DNA from: Rhizobium altiplani
Lineage (GTDB): Bacteria; Pseudomonadota; Alphaproteobacteria; Rhizobiales; Rhizobiaceae
Direction: 5' to 3'
NCBI RefSeq assembly: GCF_001542405.1
Contig: NZ_LNCD01000106.1
Coordinates: forward strand, 186,001-250,000
Length of the DNA stretch: 64,000 nucleotides
Both the position numbers and the translations under genes were made by a program. The notes beneath the pieces are model-generated. The model saw only the letters and a list, made by a program, of their open reading frames with translations. It was not told the DNA's origin and made no database searches. Below, one piece after another: positions 26,717 through 34,480 of this stretch (positions are counted from its first letter, which is position 1; each line of letters starts with the position of its first letter).

Positions 26717-27790
26717 GTGGAAAGTCGCGGCCAACCGGCTATCGTCAATGTCAGTGACGTCGAGATTATTGCGCCGAACTTCAAAAAACGGCTCTCCGGC
26801 GTCACCTCCACCATCATTCAGCTGATCCCGGTCCAGCGCGTACTCGGCGAGAAGATTGCGACCCTCGGACCGGGCCTTCCAGCATCTCTGCCGCACATTC
26901 GCTTTCGCGACCTGCCGAAGCTTTGGCGCGCGCCGCGCAGTCAGCCCTTCCGCATATGGCACGCCCGCCGCAACATCGAGATGCTGCCGGCCATTCTCAT
27001 GCGCGATGTCCTGCGCATGCCCCTGAAGATTGTCTTCACGTCGGCCTCTCAGCGCCGCCACACCGGCTGGACGAAATGGCTTATCTCTAGAATGGACGCC
27101 GTGATCGCGACGAGCGGCAAGACGGCAAACTATCTAGAAGTGCCGAACACCGTTGTTCTGCACGGAATAGACACGGCCCGCTTCTCTCCGGCGGAAGACA
27201 AGGCAACAGCCAAACAGCTGCTTGGTCTTGACGCCACGAAGAGGATCGCCGGCTGTTTCGGTCGCGTTCGTCACCAGAAGGGCACGGATCTTTTTGTCGA
27301 CAGCATGATCCGCCTGCTGCCGACCCGACCGGACTGGATCGCCGTTATTGCCGGACGCGCAACATCCCAGCACGTCGAGTTCGAGAAGGAGCTGAAGGCG
27401 CGCGCTGCAGCCGCGGGCCTGGCCGATCGCATTCTATTCGTCGGCGAGCACACCAATATCAATGACTGGTATCGGACGCTCGACCTCTTCATTGCTCCAC
27501 AACGCTGGGAAGGCTTTGGTCTGACACCGCTCGAAGCGATGGCAACGGCGGTACCCGTGGTCGCTACCGACGTCGGTGCGTTTCCTGAACTGCTGGTAAC
27601 GGGCGCCAACGAAACCGGCCTCATCGTCCCGCGCGACGATCTCGGTACAATGGTTCAAGCGTCCAGTCTCTTCATGGATGACGAAAGCCGCCGACAGCAG
27701 GCATCGGCCCGCTCCCGAACTCATGCGATGAATACCTTCAGTATCGAAGGCGAAGCACGGAAGCTTGGCGCCATTTATCGGTCGCTTTAA
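26717..27790 (+). CDS. lpsB: Lipopolysaccharide core glycosyltransferase (GT4), LpsB-like
   Basis: 357 residues, GTG start 26717 seven bases after the greA stop. GT-B fold glycosyltransferase: the C-terminal half shows GRVRHQKGTDLFVDSMIRLL and the donor-binding E-x7-E motif in WEGFGLTPLEAMA, then GAFPELL. The position directly after greA and before an lpsE-like gene matches the Sinorhizobium lpsB locus, whose product is a mannosyltransferase of the LPS core. It acts at the cytosolic face of the inner membrane on the growing core. The symbol rests on family plus synteny. Confidence 0.85.
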   Translation: MESRGQPAIVNVSDVEIIAPNFKKRLSGVTSTIIQLIPVQRVLGEKIATLGPGLPASLPHIRFRDLPKLWRAPRSQPFRIWHARRNIEMLPAILMRDVLRMPLKIVFTSASQRRHTGWTKWLISRMDAVIATSGKTANYLEVPNTVVLHGIDTARFSPAEDKATAKQLLGLDATKRIAGCFGRVRHQKGTDLFVDSMIRLLPTRPDWIAVIAGRATSQHVEFEKELKARAAAAGLADRILFVGEHTNINDWYRTLDLFIAPQRWEGFGLTPLEAMATAVPVVATDVGAFPELLVTGANETGLIVPRDDLGTMVQASSLFMDDESRRQQASARSRTHAMNTFSIEGEARKLGAIYRSL

Positions 27791-27799
27791 GCGACGACA

Positions 27800-28825
27800 T
27801 CAAGGCTTGCGCTTGAAAAGCTCGAGATAGGCGTTGGCAACTGCGTCTTCGGAGAACTGCTTCATCAGCGTCTCCCGCCCCCCCGCAGCAACCTTCGCGG
27901 CCAGTACCGGATCGTTGATCAGCCGTTCGATGGCGTGCGAGAAACCATCGGCATCGCCGATGTCAACCAGTAGCCCATTGTCACAGTCACGCATGAACCA
28001 CGAGGGTCCCTCGGAGCGGCTGGAGACAACAGGCTTGCCCTGCGCCCAGGCCTCTAGAATGACATTGCCAAGCGGCTCGTGCTTTGACGGCATCACGAAA
28101 ATATCGGCAGCGGCGACGAACGGCCGCGTATCCTTCTGCCAACCGAGAAAACGTACGCGGTCCGTAACGCCAAGGTCGGCTGCGACCTTCTTGACGTTCT
28201 CCAATTCTTCGCCTTCGCCCGCAAGCCACAAATAGACATCAGGCAGCTTCGCCACCGCCGCCGTCAGCAAGGCAAATTCCTTGCGTGGTACGAAACGGCC
28301 CATCGACATCACGACGGGCGCATCAACCGGCGTGTTCAGCGACGCGCGATCGACGGGCGCCACTTGTTCAGTATTCGTGAAGTTCGAGATCACCTCGACG
28401 CCGCGTGTCCAGCCCAGCTTATTACGCACATGCTCGCCGATACCAGGCGTATTGCAAACGAGAATGTCGGAGTTTTTAAAGTAGCTGAGGTTTGTCGGGT
28501 AATCCCCAAGACGGGAGAGCTTGATACATCCCTTATAGTTCGGCATCAGTCGGCTGCCACGGGTCGCCCAAGAAAACAGCGCATCGGGCTTCTCCATACG
28601 CGCCATGTGTTTGACCCGCAAAGGCAATAGGATCCTGTCGGGTGAGAGATTTCGAAACTTGCTTTCGATGATGCGCGACGACTGCTCGATGTCCTTCCGC
28701 CATAGCCGGTTCGGACGGATGACCGCGGTTTGCTCGACGCCCCGGCGTGCCAGGGCGTTGACCAGATGAACAAAGAAACGCTCAGCACCGCCATCCTTGC
28801 CGAAATGATAATGCATCACTTTCAT
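27800..28825 (-). CDS. lpsE: LPS core glycosyltransferase (GT4), LpsE-like
   Basis: 341 residues from ATG 28825. N-terminal MKVMHYHFGKDGGAERFFVH and C-terminal VVMSMGRFVPRKEFALLTAA, GWQKDTRPFVAAADIFVMPS and the E-x7-E motif HEPLGNVILEAWAQGKPVV are those of a GT-B family 4 transferase. Convergent with lpsB (9 bases between stops) and followed upstream by a GT2 gene on the same strand, as in the rhizobial lpsBEDC region. Sugar donor and position in the core cannot be read. Confidence 0.82.
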   Translation of the reverse strand: MKVMHYHFGKDGGAERFFVHLVNALARRGVEQTAVIRPNRLWRKDIEQSSRIIESKFRNLSPDRILLPLRVKHMARMEKPDALFSWATRGSRLMPNYKGCIKLSRLGDYPTNLSYFKNSDILVCNTPGIGEHVRNKLGWTRGVEVISNFTNTEQVAPVDRASLNTPVDAPVVMSMGRFVPRKEFALLTAAVAKLPDVYLWLAGEGEELENVKKVAADLGVTDRVRFLGWQKDTRPFVAAADIFVMPSKHEPLGNVILEAWAQGKPVVSSRSEGPSWFMRDCDNGLLVDIGDADGFSHAIERLINDPVLAAKVAAGGRETLMKQFSEDAVANAYLELFKRKP

Positions 28826-28842
28826 GATTGAACCTTTGGACC

Positions 28843-29652
28843 TTAGTGCCTTCCCGCATCATCAAAATTCGGATACCGCTCGGCTGCCTTACGCTGATAC
28901 AGCTTCGCCTGCGTCAGAAAGGCGTACACAGCACCTGTCATAGCTTCTATGAAGCCCGACGGCCCGCAACGCCATAGACCGTTATGAAAATAAAGGCGCC
29001 AGAAATAGAGCACCGGGCTGAAAATCAGTCTGAGGAAGGTCGTCCCCTCGCCTAAGGCGAAGTGCTGATCGGCCTTCAGGGTCGAATACTTGTTTTCCTT
29101 GAGGATCTGATCATCGATGATCAGTGGCCGGTAATGAAGAAGGCTGCCGGACTTTGCGTCCTCGACACGCCCCGTCGGCACTATGCCTTCATGAACAGCT
29201 TGCGTGAGATCATATGCGCCCCTGCCCTTGCGGATCAGCCGCAGGTTCCTGCGCTCGTGCACGTGCACAGGGGTGTAGCCGTAACCGACCAGATAGGGGC
29301 GACGCGCCAGCCGCCACCCGACAATAGCCTCGGAAGCGGCAATGAGCTCCGGCAAAAGCTTCCGCAGGGGTGCATCGAGCCGTTCATCGGAATCGATATT
29401 CAAGCGCCAAGGCTGCGTACACTGATCGAGTGCGAATTGCTTCTGCCCTGCGTAACCGCGCCAATTCTCGTGAAACACCCGGATCGGCCAGCCATTCTCG
29501 ATATAGGACTCCAGCAGAGCAATCGTCCCGTCCGTCGAACCGGAGTCAACGACCACAATCTCCGCGCACTTATCCAGGCTCTCGATGCAATTGCCGAGAT
29601 ACGCTTCTTCGTTCAAGCAAATAATGAACGCGGAAATGGGCAATTTGGTCAT
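28843..29652 (-). CDS. Family 2 glycosyltransferase of the LPS core cluster
   Basis: 269 residues. GT-A fold: ISAFIICLNEEAYLGNCIESL at the start, then VVVDSGSTDGT and the metal-binding INIDSDERLD-like segment (here NIDSDERLDAPL). C-terminal hydrophobic stretches (FLRLIFSPVLYFWRLYFH) could sit at the membrane surface. The sequence resembles WaaE/LgtF-type core transferases that add glucose or a similar sugar to inner-core heptose or Kdo; that role is inferred. 17 bases separate it from lpsE downstream, so they form an operon. It could be the counterpart of Sinorhizobium lpsC or lpsD; only one of the two is present here. Confidence 0.85.
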   Translation of the reverse strand: MTKLPISAFIICLNEEAYLGNCIESLDKCAEIVVVDSGSTDGTIALLESYIENGWPIRVFHENWRGYAGQKQFALDQCTQPWRLNIDSDERLDAPLRKLLPELIAASEAIVGWRLARRPYLVGYGYTPVHVHERRNLRLIRKGRGAYDLTQAVHEGIVPTGRVEDAKSGSLLHYRPLIIDDQILKENKYSTLKADQHFALGEGTTFLRLIFSPVLYFWRLYFHNGLWRCGPSGFIEAMTGAVYAFLTQAKLYQRKAAERYPNFDDAGRH

Positions 29653-29754
29653 TGGAATGATCTTCGTGTCTTTGTCCGCGGCACAGCTAGCAAAGCGCCT
29701 TCACTACGGCATAAGCCGTTTCATTCATAGAGCATTGCTGCTTCTCTTGGCCGC

Positions 29755-30222
29755 TCAGACTTCGACCAGGCCCACCCGCTTGACCTGTCGGATCGTCAGC
29801 ATCGTCCGCACGGTATCCACATGCTCATTCGCCGTCAGTACCTCGATAACGAAATCCTGGAAGCGCGTCAGGTTCTCTGCAACACAGTGCAGAAGGAAAT
29901 CGCTATCCCCGGAAACCATCCAGGCCTGCCGTACGAGAGGCCACTGCGCGGTGGCGGCGGCAAAAGCCTTGAGGTTGGCTTCCGACTGATGCTTGAGGCC
30001 GACCATGCAGAAGGCGACAAGGTCGAAGCCGAGCTTCGGGCTGTTCAACATCGCGTGATAGCCTTCGATGACGCCAGTCTCTTCGAGCTTCCGCACGCGA
30101 CGCAGGCACGGGGGCGCCGAAATCCCGACGCGGTCGGCGAGCTCGACATTGGTCATACGTCCGTCTGCCTGCAGCTCACGCAGTATCTTTATATCGATGG
30201 CATCGAGTTCGGCGCGAAGCAC
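29755..30222 (-). CDS. lrp: Lrp/AsnC family transcriptional regulator
   Basis: 155 residues, GTG start 30222 with AAGGAAGGGCAGG upstream. The N-terminal helix-turn-helix reads LDAIDIKILRELQADGRMTN and SAPPCLRRVRKLEETGVIEG; the C-terminal RAM/ligand domain includes LVRQAWMVSGDSDFLLHCVA. Such regulators respond to amino acids, often leucine, and form octamers. Divergent from trxB with 234 bases between starts. The order lps genes, lrp, trxB, lsrB is the conserved rhizobial arrangement. Whether it is the global Lrp or a local regulator cannot be told. Confidence 0.9.
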   Translation of the reverse strand: MLRAELDAIDIKILRELQADGRMTNVELADRVGISAPPCLRRVRKLEETGVIEGYHAMLNSPKLGFDLVAFCMVGLKHQSEANLKAFAAATAQWPLVRQAWMVSGDSDFLLHCVAENLTRFQDFVIEVLTANEHVDTVRTMLTIRQVKRVGLVEV

Positions 30223-30456
30223 AATCCTGCCCTTCCTTTAATTCCTGATCGCCAGCTTCTATATAAAGCGACGGAATTCGCAAGAAAGTTTCAACACGGC
30301 GATGGATTGTTGCACAGCGCGCCGAGAAAGCCTTGTTGGTAACGCAGGGCTACCCTTGAATAAAAGCACTGGACGTTCATAAATGGCGAATGGATCGCGA
30401 AACGGCCTCATTCGCCTCTTAGCCGCCGCTCTCCCGACAGTCGAAAGGAAATACCC

Positions 30457-31431
30457 ATGTCCGCCCGCCACACCAAGGTGCTCATTATCGGCTCCGGCCC
30501 TGCCGGCTACACGGCTGCCGTCTATGCAGCCCGTGCAATGCTGAAGCCAGTGCTGATCGCCGGCATGGAGCAAGGCGGACAGCTGATGATCACCACGGAT
30601 GTGGAGAATTATCCGGGCTTTGCCGATCCCATCCAGGGACCTTGGCTGATGGATCAGATGCTGCAGCAGGCAAAGCATGTCGGCGCCGAAATCGTCAACG
30701 ACATCGTCACCGAAGTCGAGATGAACCAGCGCCCGTTCGTGGCCCGCACCGACAGCGGCCAAGTCTGGACCGCCGATACCCTGATCATCGCGACCGGCGC
30801 CAAGGCAAAGTGGCTGGGCATCGAGAGCGAGCAGCATTTCCAGGGCTTCGGCGTCTCGGCCTGCGCGACCTGCGACGGTTTCTTCTACCGAAACAAGGAC
30901 GTCATCGTCGTCGGCGGCGGCAACAGTGCCGTGGAGGAAGCGCTATACCTCTCCAACATCGCGAAGTCGGTGACGGTCGTTCACCGCCGCGACAGCTTCC
31001 GTTCGGAGAAAATCCTCCAGGAACGGCTGTTCTCGAAGGAGAACATCAAGGTCCTCTGGAACACCGAGGTAGCTGAAATCACCGGCACGCCGGCCAAGCC
31101 GCCCATGCCGCCGTCCGTTACGGGCGCTCGCCTGCGCGACACGCGCACGGGTGCGATCACCGAGGTTGCGGTCGACGGCGTCTTTGTTGCTATTGGCCAC
31201 GCCCCGGCAACCGAGCTCTTCAAGGGCAAGCTGAAGCTGAAGGATAATGGCTATCTCTGGACCGCACCGGATTCGACGGCGACCAGCCTCGAAGGCGTTT
31301 ATGCCGCCGGTGACGTGACCGACGACACGTTCCGCCAGGCGATCACCGCCGCCGGCTTGGGATGCATGGCAGCTCTCGAAGCCGAACGATATCTGACGGG
31401 CCATATGCCCGTCGCCGTGGCCGCAGAGTAG
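30457..31431 (+). CDS. trxB: Thioredoxin reductase
   Basis: 324 residues. FAD site LIIGSGPAGYTAAVYAARA at the N-terminus, redox-active disulfide CATC (Cys136-Cys139 in ACATCDGFFY), NADPH loop VVGGGNSAVEEALYL, and the C-terminal FAD motif VYAAGDVTDDTFRQAITAAG. It transfers electrons from NADPH to thioredoxin in the cytosol. A TATAAA-like element upstream (about 30260) could belong to its promoter. It is followed after 23 bases by lsrB, a redox-linked LysR regulator, so the two are likely co-transcribed. Confidence 0.97.
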   Translation: MSARHTKVLIIGSGPAGYTAAVYAARAMLKPVLIAGMEQGGQLMITTDVENYPGFADPIQGPWLMDQMLQQAKHVGAEIVNDIVTEVEMNQRPFVARTDSGQVWTADTLIIATGAKAKWLGIESEQHFQGFGVSACATCDGFFYRNKDVIVVGGGNSAVEEALYLSNIAKSVTVVHRRDSFRSEKILQERLFSKENIKVLWNTEVAEITGTPAKPPMPPSVTGARLRDTRTGAITEVAVDGVFVAIGHAPATELFKGKLKLKDNGYLWTAPDSTATSLEGVYAAGDVTDDTFRQAITAAGLGCMAALEAERYLTGHMPVAVAAE

Positions 31432-31454
31432 GACCGGCTATGAGGGGTGGGGGA

Positions 31455-32351
31455 ATGCCATTGGATTGGGACAAGCTGCGTATCTTTCACGCAGCTGCCG
31501 AAGCGGGTTCGTTCACGCATGCGGCGGATAAACTGCATCTGTCCCAGTCCGCGATCAGCCGTCAGGTCAGCGCACTCGAGCAGGATGTCGGCACAAAGCT
31601 CTTTCACCGCCATGCGCGCGGTCTGATTCTGACGGAACAGGGCGAACTGCTTTATCGCACCGCCCACGACGTGCTCCTGAAGCTCGAAACCGTGAAGATG
31701 CAGCTAACCGAGACGACGGAAACGCCGACCGGAAAGCTGCGCGTAACGACGACGGTCGGCCTTGGCCAGGGTTGGCTGACCGACAAGATCCAGGAGTTCA
31801 TGCAGCTCTACCCGGATGTCCAGATCCAGTTGATCCTCGACAACGAGGAAGTGGATGTGAACATGCGCTACGCGGATTGCGCCATCCGCCTGCGCCAGCC
31901 GGTGCAATCCGACTTGATCCAGCGCAAGCTGTTCACCGTTCACATGCACGTCTATGCGGCCCCCTCCTACATCAACCGCCATGGCGAGCCGCAGACGGTC
32001 GAGGACCTCGACAACCATCGCATCATTACCTTTGGCGAGCCCGCGCCGAGCTACCTGCTCGATGTCAACTGGCTTGAGGTCGCCGGACGCTCGTCCGACA
32101 ACAAGCGCATCCCGCATCTGCAGATCAACAGCCAGACCTCGATCAAGCGCGCGTGCCTGCTCGGCATGGGCGTTGCCTGTATGCCCGACTACATCGTCGG
32201 ACGAGATCCTGGCCTCATCCAGCTGCCGATTAACGCTGACGTTCCGTCGTTTGATACGTACTTCTGCTATCCTGACGAAATGAAAAATGCCGCCAAGCTG
32301 AAGGCTTTCCGCGACTTCATCGTCAGCAAGGCACGCAACTGGAACTTCTAG
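31455..32351 (+). CDS. lsrB: LysR family regulator LsrB/VtlR
   Basis: 298 residues from ATG 31455 (GGGTGGGGGA upstream). The N-terminal helix-turn-helix runs DKLRIFHAAAEAGSFTHAADKLHLSQSAISRQVSALEQ (residues 6-43); the effector domain contains cysteines at 142, 234, 242 and 271. Identity is from family resemblance plus the fixed neighbourhood: trxB upstream and twin AbcR-type sRNA genes downstream. The Sinorhizobium protein acts in oxidative stress and symbiosis, and the Brucella/Agrobacterium orthologue VtlR activates an AbcR sRNA. The duplicated site upstream of both sRNAs (32385 and 32599) is the likely target. Confidence 0.92.
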   Translation: MPLDWDKLRIFHAAAEAGSFTHAADKLHLSQSAISRQVSALEQDVGTKLFHRHARGLILTEQGELLYRTAHDVLLKLETVKMQLTETTETPTGKLRVTTTVGLGQGWLTDKIQEFMQLYPDVQIQLILDNEEVDVNMRYADCAIRLRQPVQSDLIQRKLFTVHMHVYAAPSYINRHGEPQTVEDLDNHRIITFGEPAPSYLLDVNWLEVAGRSSDNKRIPHLQINSQTSIKRACLLGMGVACMPDYIVGRDPGLIQLPINADVPSFDTYFCYPDEMKNAAKLKAFRDFIVSKARNWNF

Positions 32352-32384
32352 TTGCTCACCCTAGAAATACAAGCTGTGCAATAT

Positions 32385-32441
32385 GCGCATGTCTGGCATG
32401 CATAAACTGGGGTTGCCGTTTGCTCATTAAAGCACCATATC
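32385..32441 (+). promoter_or_regulatory. Promoter and putative LsrB site of sRNA copy 1
   Basis: GCGCAT-gtct-GGCATGC (32385-32401) contains the dyad GCATG-N5-CATGC. Eleven bases later come the -35 TTGCCG (32413-32418), a 17-base spacer and the -10 CATATC (32436-32441). The site is centred about 55 bases before the predicted RNA start. The same parts recur with identical spacing before copy 2. Confidence 0.7.
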
Positions 32442-32447
32442 GCACAT

Positions 32448-32562
32448 AGCTGATGCACACGGTGGCTTTTCCTCCCAGTTCCACCGCATTAGCTGTTCCC
32501 CTCTGGAGGTTTTGACCTTCACACCTATAAGGGCCCCGATCTTTCGGCGGCCCTCTTTTTTT
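32448..32562 (+). ncRNA. AbcR-type (alpha-r15) trans-acting sRNA, copy 1
   Basis: Predicted RNA of about 115 bases. Hairpin CGGTGG (32460-32465)/CCACCG (32481-32486) presents CTCCCA in its loop. A second unpaired-looking segment, CCCCTCTGGAGG (32498-32509), carries an anti-Shine-Dalgarno motif, the mark of AbcR sRNAs that repress ABC transporter mRNAs with Hfq. The terminator is AGGGCC (32530-32535)/GGCCCT (32549-32554) plus seven T. The place between lsrB and an ArsR-like gene matches the known tandem AbcR locus of rhizobia. Which copy is AbcR1 and which AbcR2 I leave open. Confidence 0.88.
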
Positions 32563-32598
32563 GCCCGATTTTTTTGCATTGCAGCAGAAAATTGTGCA

Positions 32599-32655
32599 GC
32601 GCATAGCAGGCATGCGCAAACATGCATTGCAATCTGCCTCTTGAAGCAGCATATC
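32599..32655 (+). promoter_or_regulatory. Promoter and putative LsrB site of sRNA copy 2
   Basis: GCGCAT-agca-GGCATGC (32599-32615), then after 11 bases the -35 TTGCAA (32627-32632), a 17-base spacer and the -10 CATATC (32650-32655). The layout equals that of copy 1 base for base in spacing, although the spacer sequences differ. Confidence 0.68.
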
Positions 32656-32661
32656 CCACTC

Positions 32662-32778
32662 AGCTGATGCATTTCGTGGCTTCTCTCCCAGTGCCACCGC
32701 GTTAGCTGTTCCCCTCTGGAGGTTTATTGACCTTCACACCTTTAAAGGGCCCCGATTTTTCGGCGGCCCTCTTTTTTT
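32662..32778 (+). ncRNA. AbcR-type (alpha-r15) trans-acting sRNA, copy 2
   Basis: Predicted RNA of about 117 bases, about 80 percent alike to copy 1 by eye. The 5' hairpin keeps its pairing with changed bases: CGTGGC (32675-32680) with GCCAC (32693-32697), again showing CTCCCA (32685-32690) in the loop. CCCCTCTGGAGG is unchanged (32711-32722). Terminator AGGGCC (32746-32751)/GGCCCT (32765-32770) plus seven T (32772-32778). The compensated stem argues for a functional RNA rather than a dead duplicate. Confidence 0.88.
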
Positions 32779-32828
32779 GCCCAGAATTTAGCCAGATCCG
32801 AAAGAGCAGCAAATCACGCCGTCGTGTC

Positions 32829-32872
32829 TTGCATATCGACTGTTGCCGATCCATATATCGTCTACGGACGAT
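32829..32872 (+). promoter_or_regulatory. Promoter and operator-like dyad of the arsR-type gene
   Basis: A -35 TTGCAT (32829-32834) and a -10 CATATA (32852-32857) stand 17 bases apart. ATCGTC-TACG-GACGAT (32857-32872) is a perfect 6-bp inverted repeat overlapping the predicted start, 21 bases before the ATG. The position fits autorepression by the ArsR protein; this is inferred. Confidence 0.5.
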
Positions 32873-32892
32873 TTATAATTCGAAGAACGACG

Positions 32893-33186
32893 ATGGAAAA
32901 AGACGAGATCCTGAAGGCGATCGCCCATCCGACCCGGATGGAAATTCTGAACTGGCTGAAGAAACCTGAGGAGCATTTCTCCACACAGGAACATCCGTTT
33001 GAGATGGGCGTCTGCGCCAGCCAGTTTGAGCGCTGCGGCCTGTCTCAGTCGACCGTATCAGCGCATCTCGCGACCCTGAACAGAGCAGGGCTTGTGACGA
33101 CGAGACGCGTTGGCCAGTGGATCTTCTACAAGCGCAATGAGGAGACCATCGCGGCTTTCCTCAAGCAACTTTCGAAGGATCTGTAG
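32893..33186 (+). CDS. ArsR family winged-helix transcriptional regulator
   Basis: 97 residues from ATG 32893. KDEILKAIAHPTRMEILNWL (3-22) and LSQSTVSAHLATLNRAGLVTTRRVGQWIFYKR are the ArsR dimer and recognition-helix segments. It lacks the ELCVCDL metal motif; instead it has Cys41 and Cys48 (GVCASQFERCGLSQS) next to the recognition helix, a place where thiol-based sensors of this fold react with quinones or electrophiles. The next gene encodes an old yellow enzyme, which detoxifies such compounds, so a sensor/enzyme pair is likely. Confidence 0.9.
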   Translation: MEKDEILKAIAHPTRMEILNWLKKPEEHFSTQEHPFEMGVCASQFERCGLSQSTVSAHLATLNRAGLVTTRRVGQWIFYKRNEETIAAFLKQLSKDL

Positions 33187-33283
33187 CGTATGCGGCTGCG
33201 GCCCTAATTGGGCTCGCATCGTAACCTCCTCCCCCATCTTCGGCCTCGGCCGAGTGATCCTCCCGCACCAAGAAAGGACTCTC

Positions 33284-34408
33284 ATGAGCAAGCTTTTCGA
33301 ACCGACAAAGGTTGGCGACATTGCCATCAAGAACCATATCGTGATGGCGCCGCTGACGCGCAACCGCTCGCCGGGTGCCGTTCCGAACGACCTGAACGTC
33401 GAATACTACCGCCAGCGTGCGACGGCCGGCCTCATCATCACCGAGGCAACGGCCATCACACATCAGGGTCAGGGTTACGCGGACGTTCCCGGGCTTTACA
33501 AGAAGGAAGCGCTCGACGGCTGGAAGCGAGTGACTGATGCCGTCCACGCAGCAGGAGGCAAGATCGTCGTGCAGATGTGGCATGTCGGCCGTATCTCGCA
33601 TACGACGCTGCAGCCGAACGGCGGAAAGCCCGTCTCTTCGACGAACCGCATCGCCAAGGCCAAGACGTACCTCGTCAATGACGATGGCACTGGCGCCTTT
33701 ACCGATACCTCCGAGCCGCGCGCCCTTCAAACCTCGGAAATCCCGGGCATCATCGAGGATTACCGCAAAGCCGCGCGCGCCGCGATCGACGCTGGCTTTG
33801 ACGGTGTGGAAATTCACGGTGCAAATGGCTACCTGCTCGACCAGTTCCTGCGCGACGGCGTCAACGACCGCACCGATCAGTATGGTGGCTCGATCGAAAA
33901 CCGCGCCCGCTTCACTTTCGAAGTGGTAGACGCCGTGACCAAGGAAATCGGCGCAGGCCGTACAGCCATTCGCATTTCGCCTGTCACGCCTTCGGGCGAG
34001 AGCTACGACTCCAACCCGCAAGCGCTCTTCACCCATGTCATCGAAGGCCTGGCGAAATATGATCTTGCCTATATTCACGTCATCGAAGGCCAGACCGGCG
34101 GCGACCGCGACTTCAAGCAGGGCACCAACGCCGCCTTCGACTATAAGGCTCTGCGCCAGGCCTATGAAAAGGCTGGCGGCAAGGCGAAGTGGATGGTCAA
34201 CAACGGCTACGACCGGGACCTGGCGATTGATGCCGTCGAGAGCGGCCGCGCCGATCTCGTCGCTTTCGGAAAGCCATTCATCGCCAATCCGGATCTCGTG
34301 GGACGTCTGGAAAAGAACCTGCCACTGAATACGCCCGTGCAGGCCACCTTCTACGGCGGCGGACCAAAGGGTTACATCGACTATCCCGTGATCGAAAAGG
34401 CCGCCTGA
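33284..34408 (+). CDS. Old yellow enzyme family NADH:flavin oxidoreductase (N-ethylmaleimide reductase type)
   Basis: 374 residues from ATG 33284 (AGAAAGGA upstream). FMN-dependent TIM barrel: LFEPTKVGDIAIKNHIVMAPLTRNRS at the start, QMWHVGRISH, the substrate-binding HGANGYLLDQFLRDGVNDRTD and QYGGSIENRARF. It reduces activated C=C bonds such as maleimides, enones and quinones using NAD(P)H. It lies 97 bases after the ArsR gene and is followed by its own terminator. Resemblance is closest to NemA-type enzymes; physiological substrate unknown. Confidence 0.93.
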   Translation: MSKLFEPTKVGDIAIKNHIVMAPLTRNRSPGAVPNDLNVEYYRQRATAGLIITEATAITHQGQGYADVPGLYKKEALDGWKRVTDAVHAAGGKIVVQMWHVGRISHTTLQPNGGKPVSSTNRIAKAKTYLVNDDGTGAFTDTSEPRALQTSEIPGIIEDYRKAARAAIDAGFDGVEIHGANGYLLDQFLRDGVNDRTDQYGGSIENRARFTFEVVDAVTKEIGAGRTAIRISPVTPSGESYDSNPQALFTHVIEGLAKYDLAYIHVIEGQTGGDRDFKQGTNAAFDYKALRQAYEKAGGKAKWMVNNGYDRDLAIDAVESGRADLVAFGKPFIANPDLVGRLEKNLPLNTPVQATFYGGGPKGYIDYPVIEKAA

Positions 34409-34426
34409 ACCATCAAGTGCCAACGG

Positions 34427-34455
34427 AATCCCGCCATTCGGCGGGATTTTCTTCT
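34427..34455 (+). terminator. Rho-independent terminator of the old yellow enzyme gene
   Basis: AATCCCGCC (34427-34435) pairs with GGCGGGATT (34440-34448) around ATTC and is followed by TTCTTCTT. Confidence 0.9.
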
Positions 34456-34480
34456 TCTAGCGCCTAGCTAACATGGCGGC

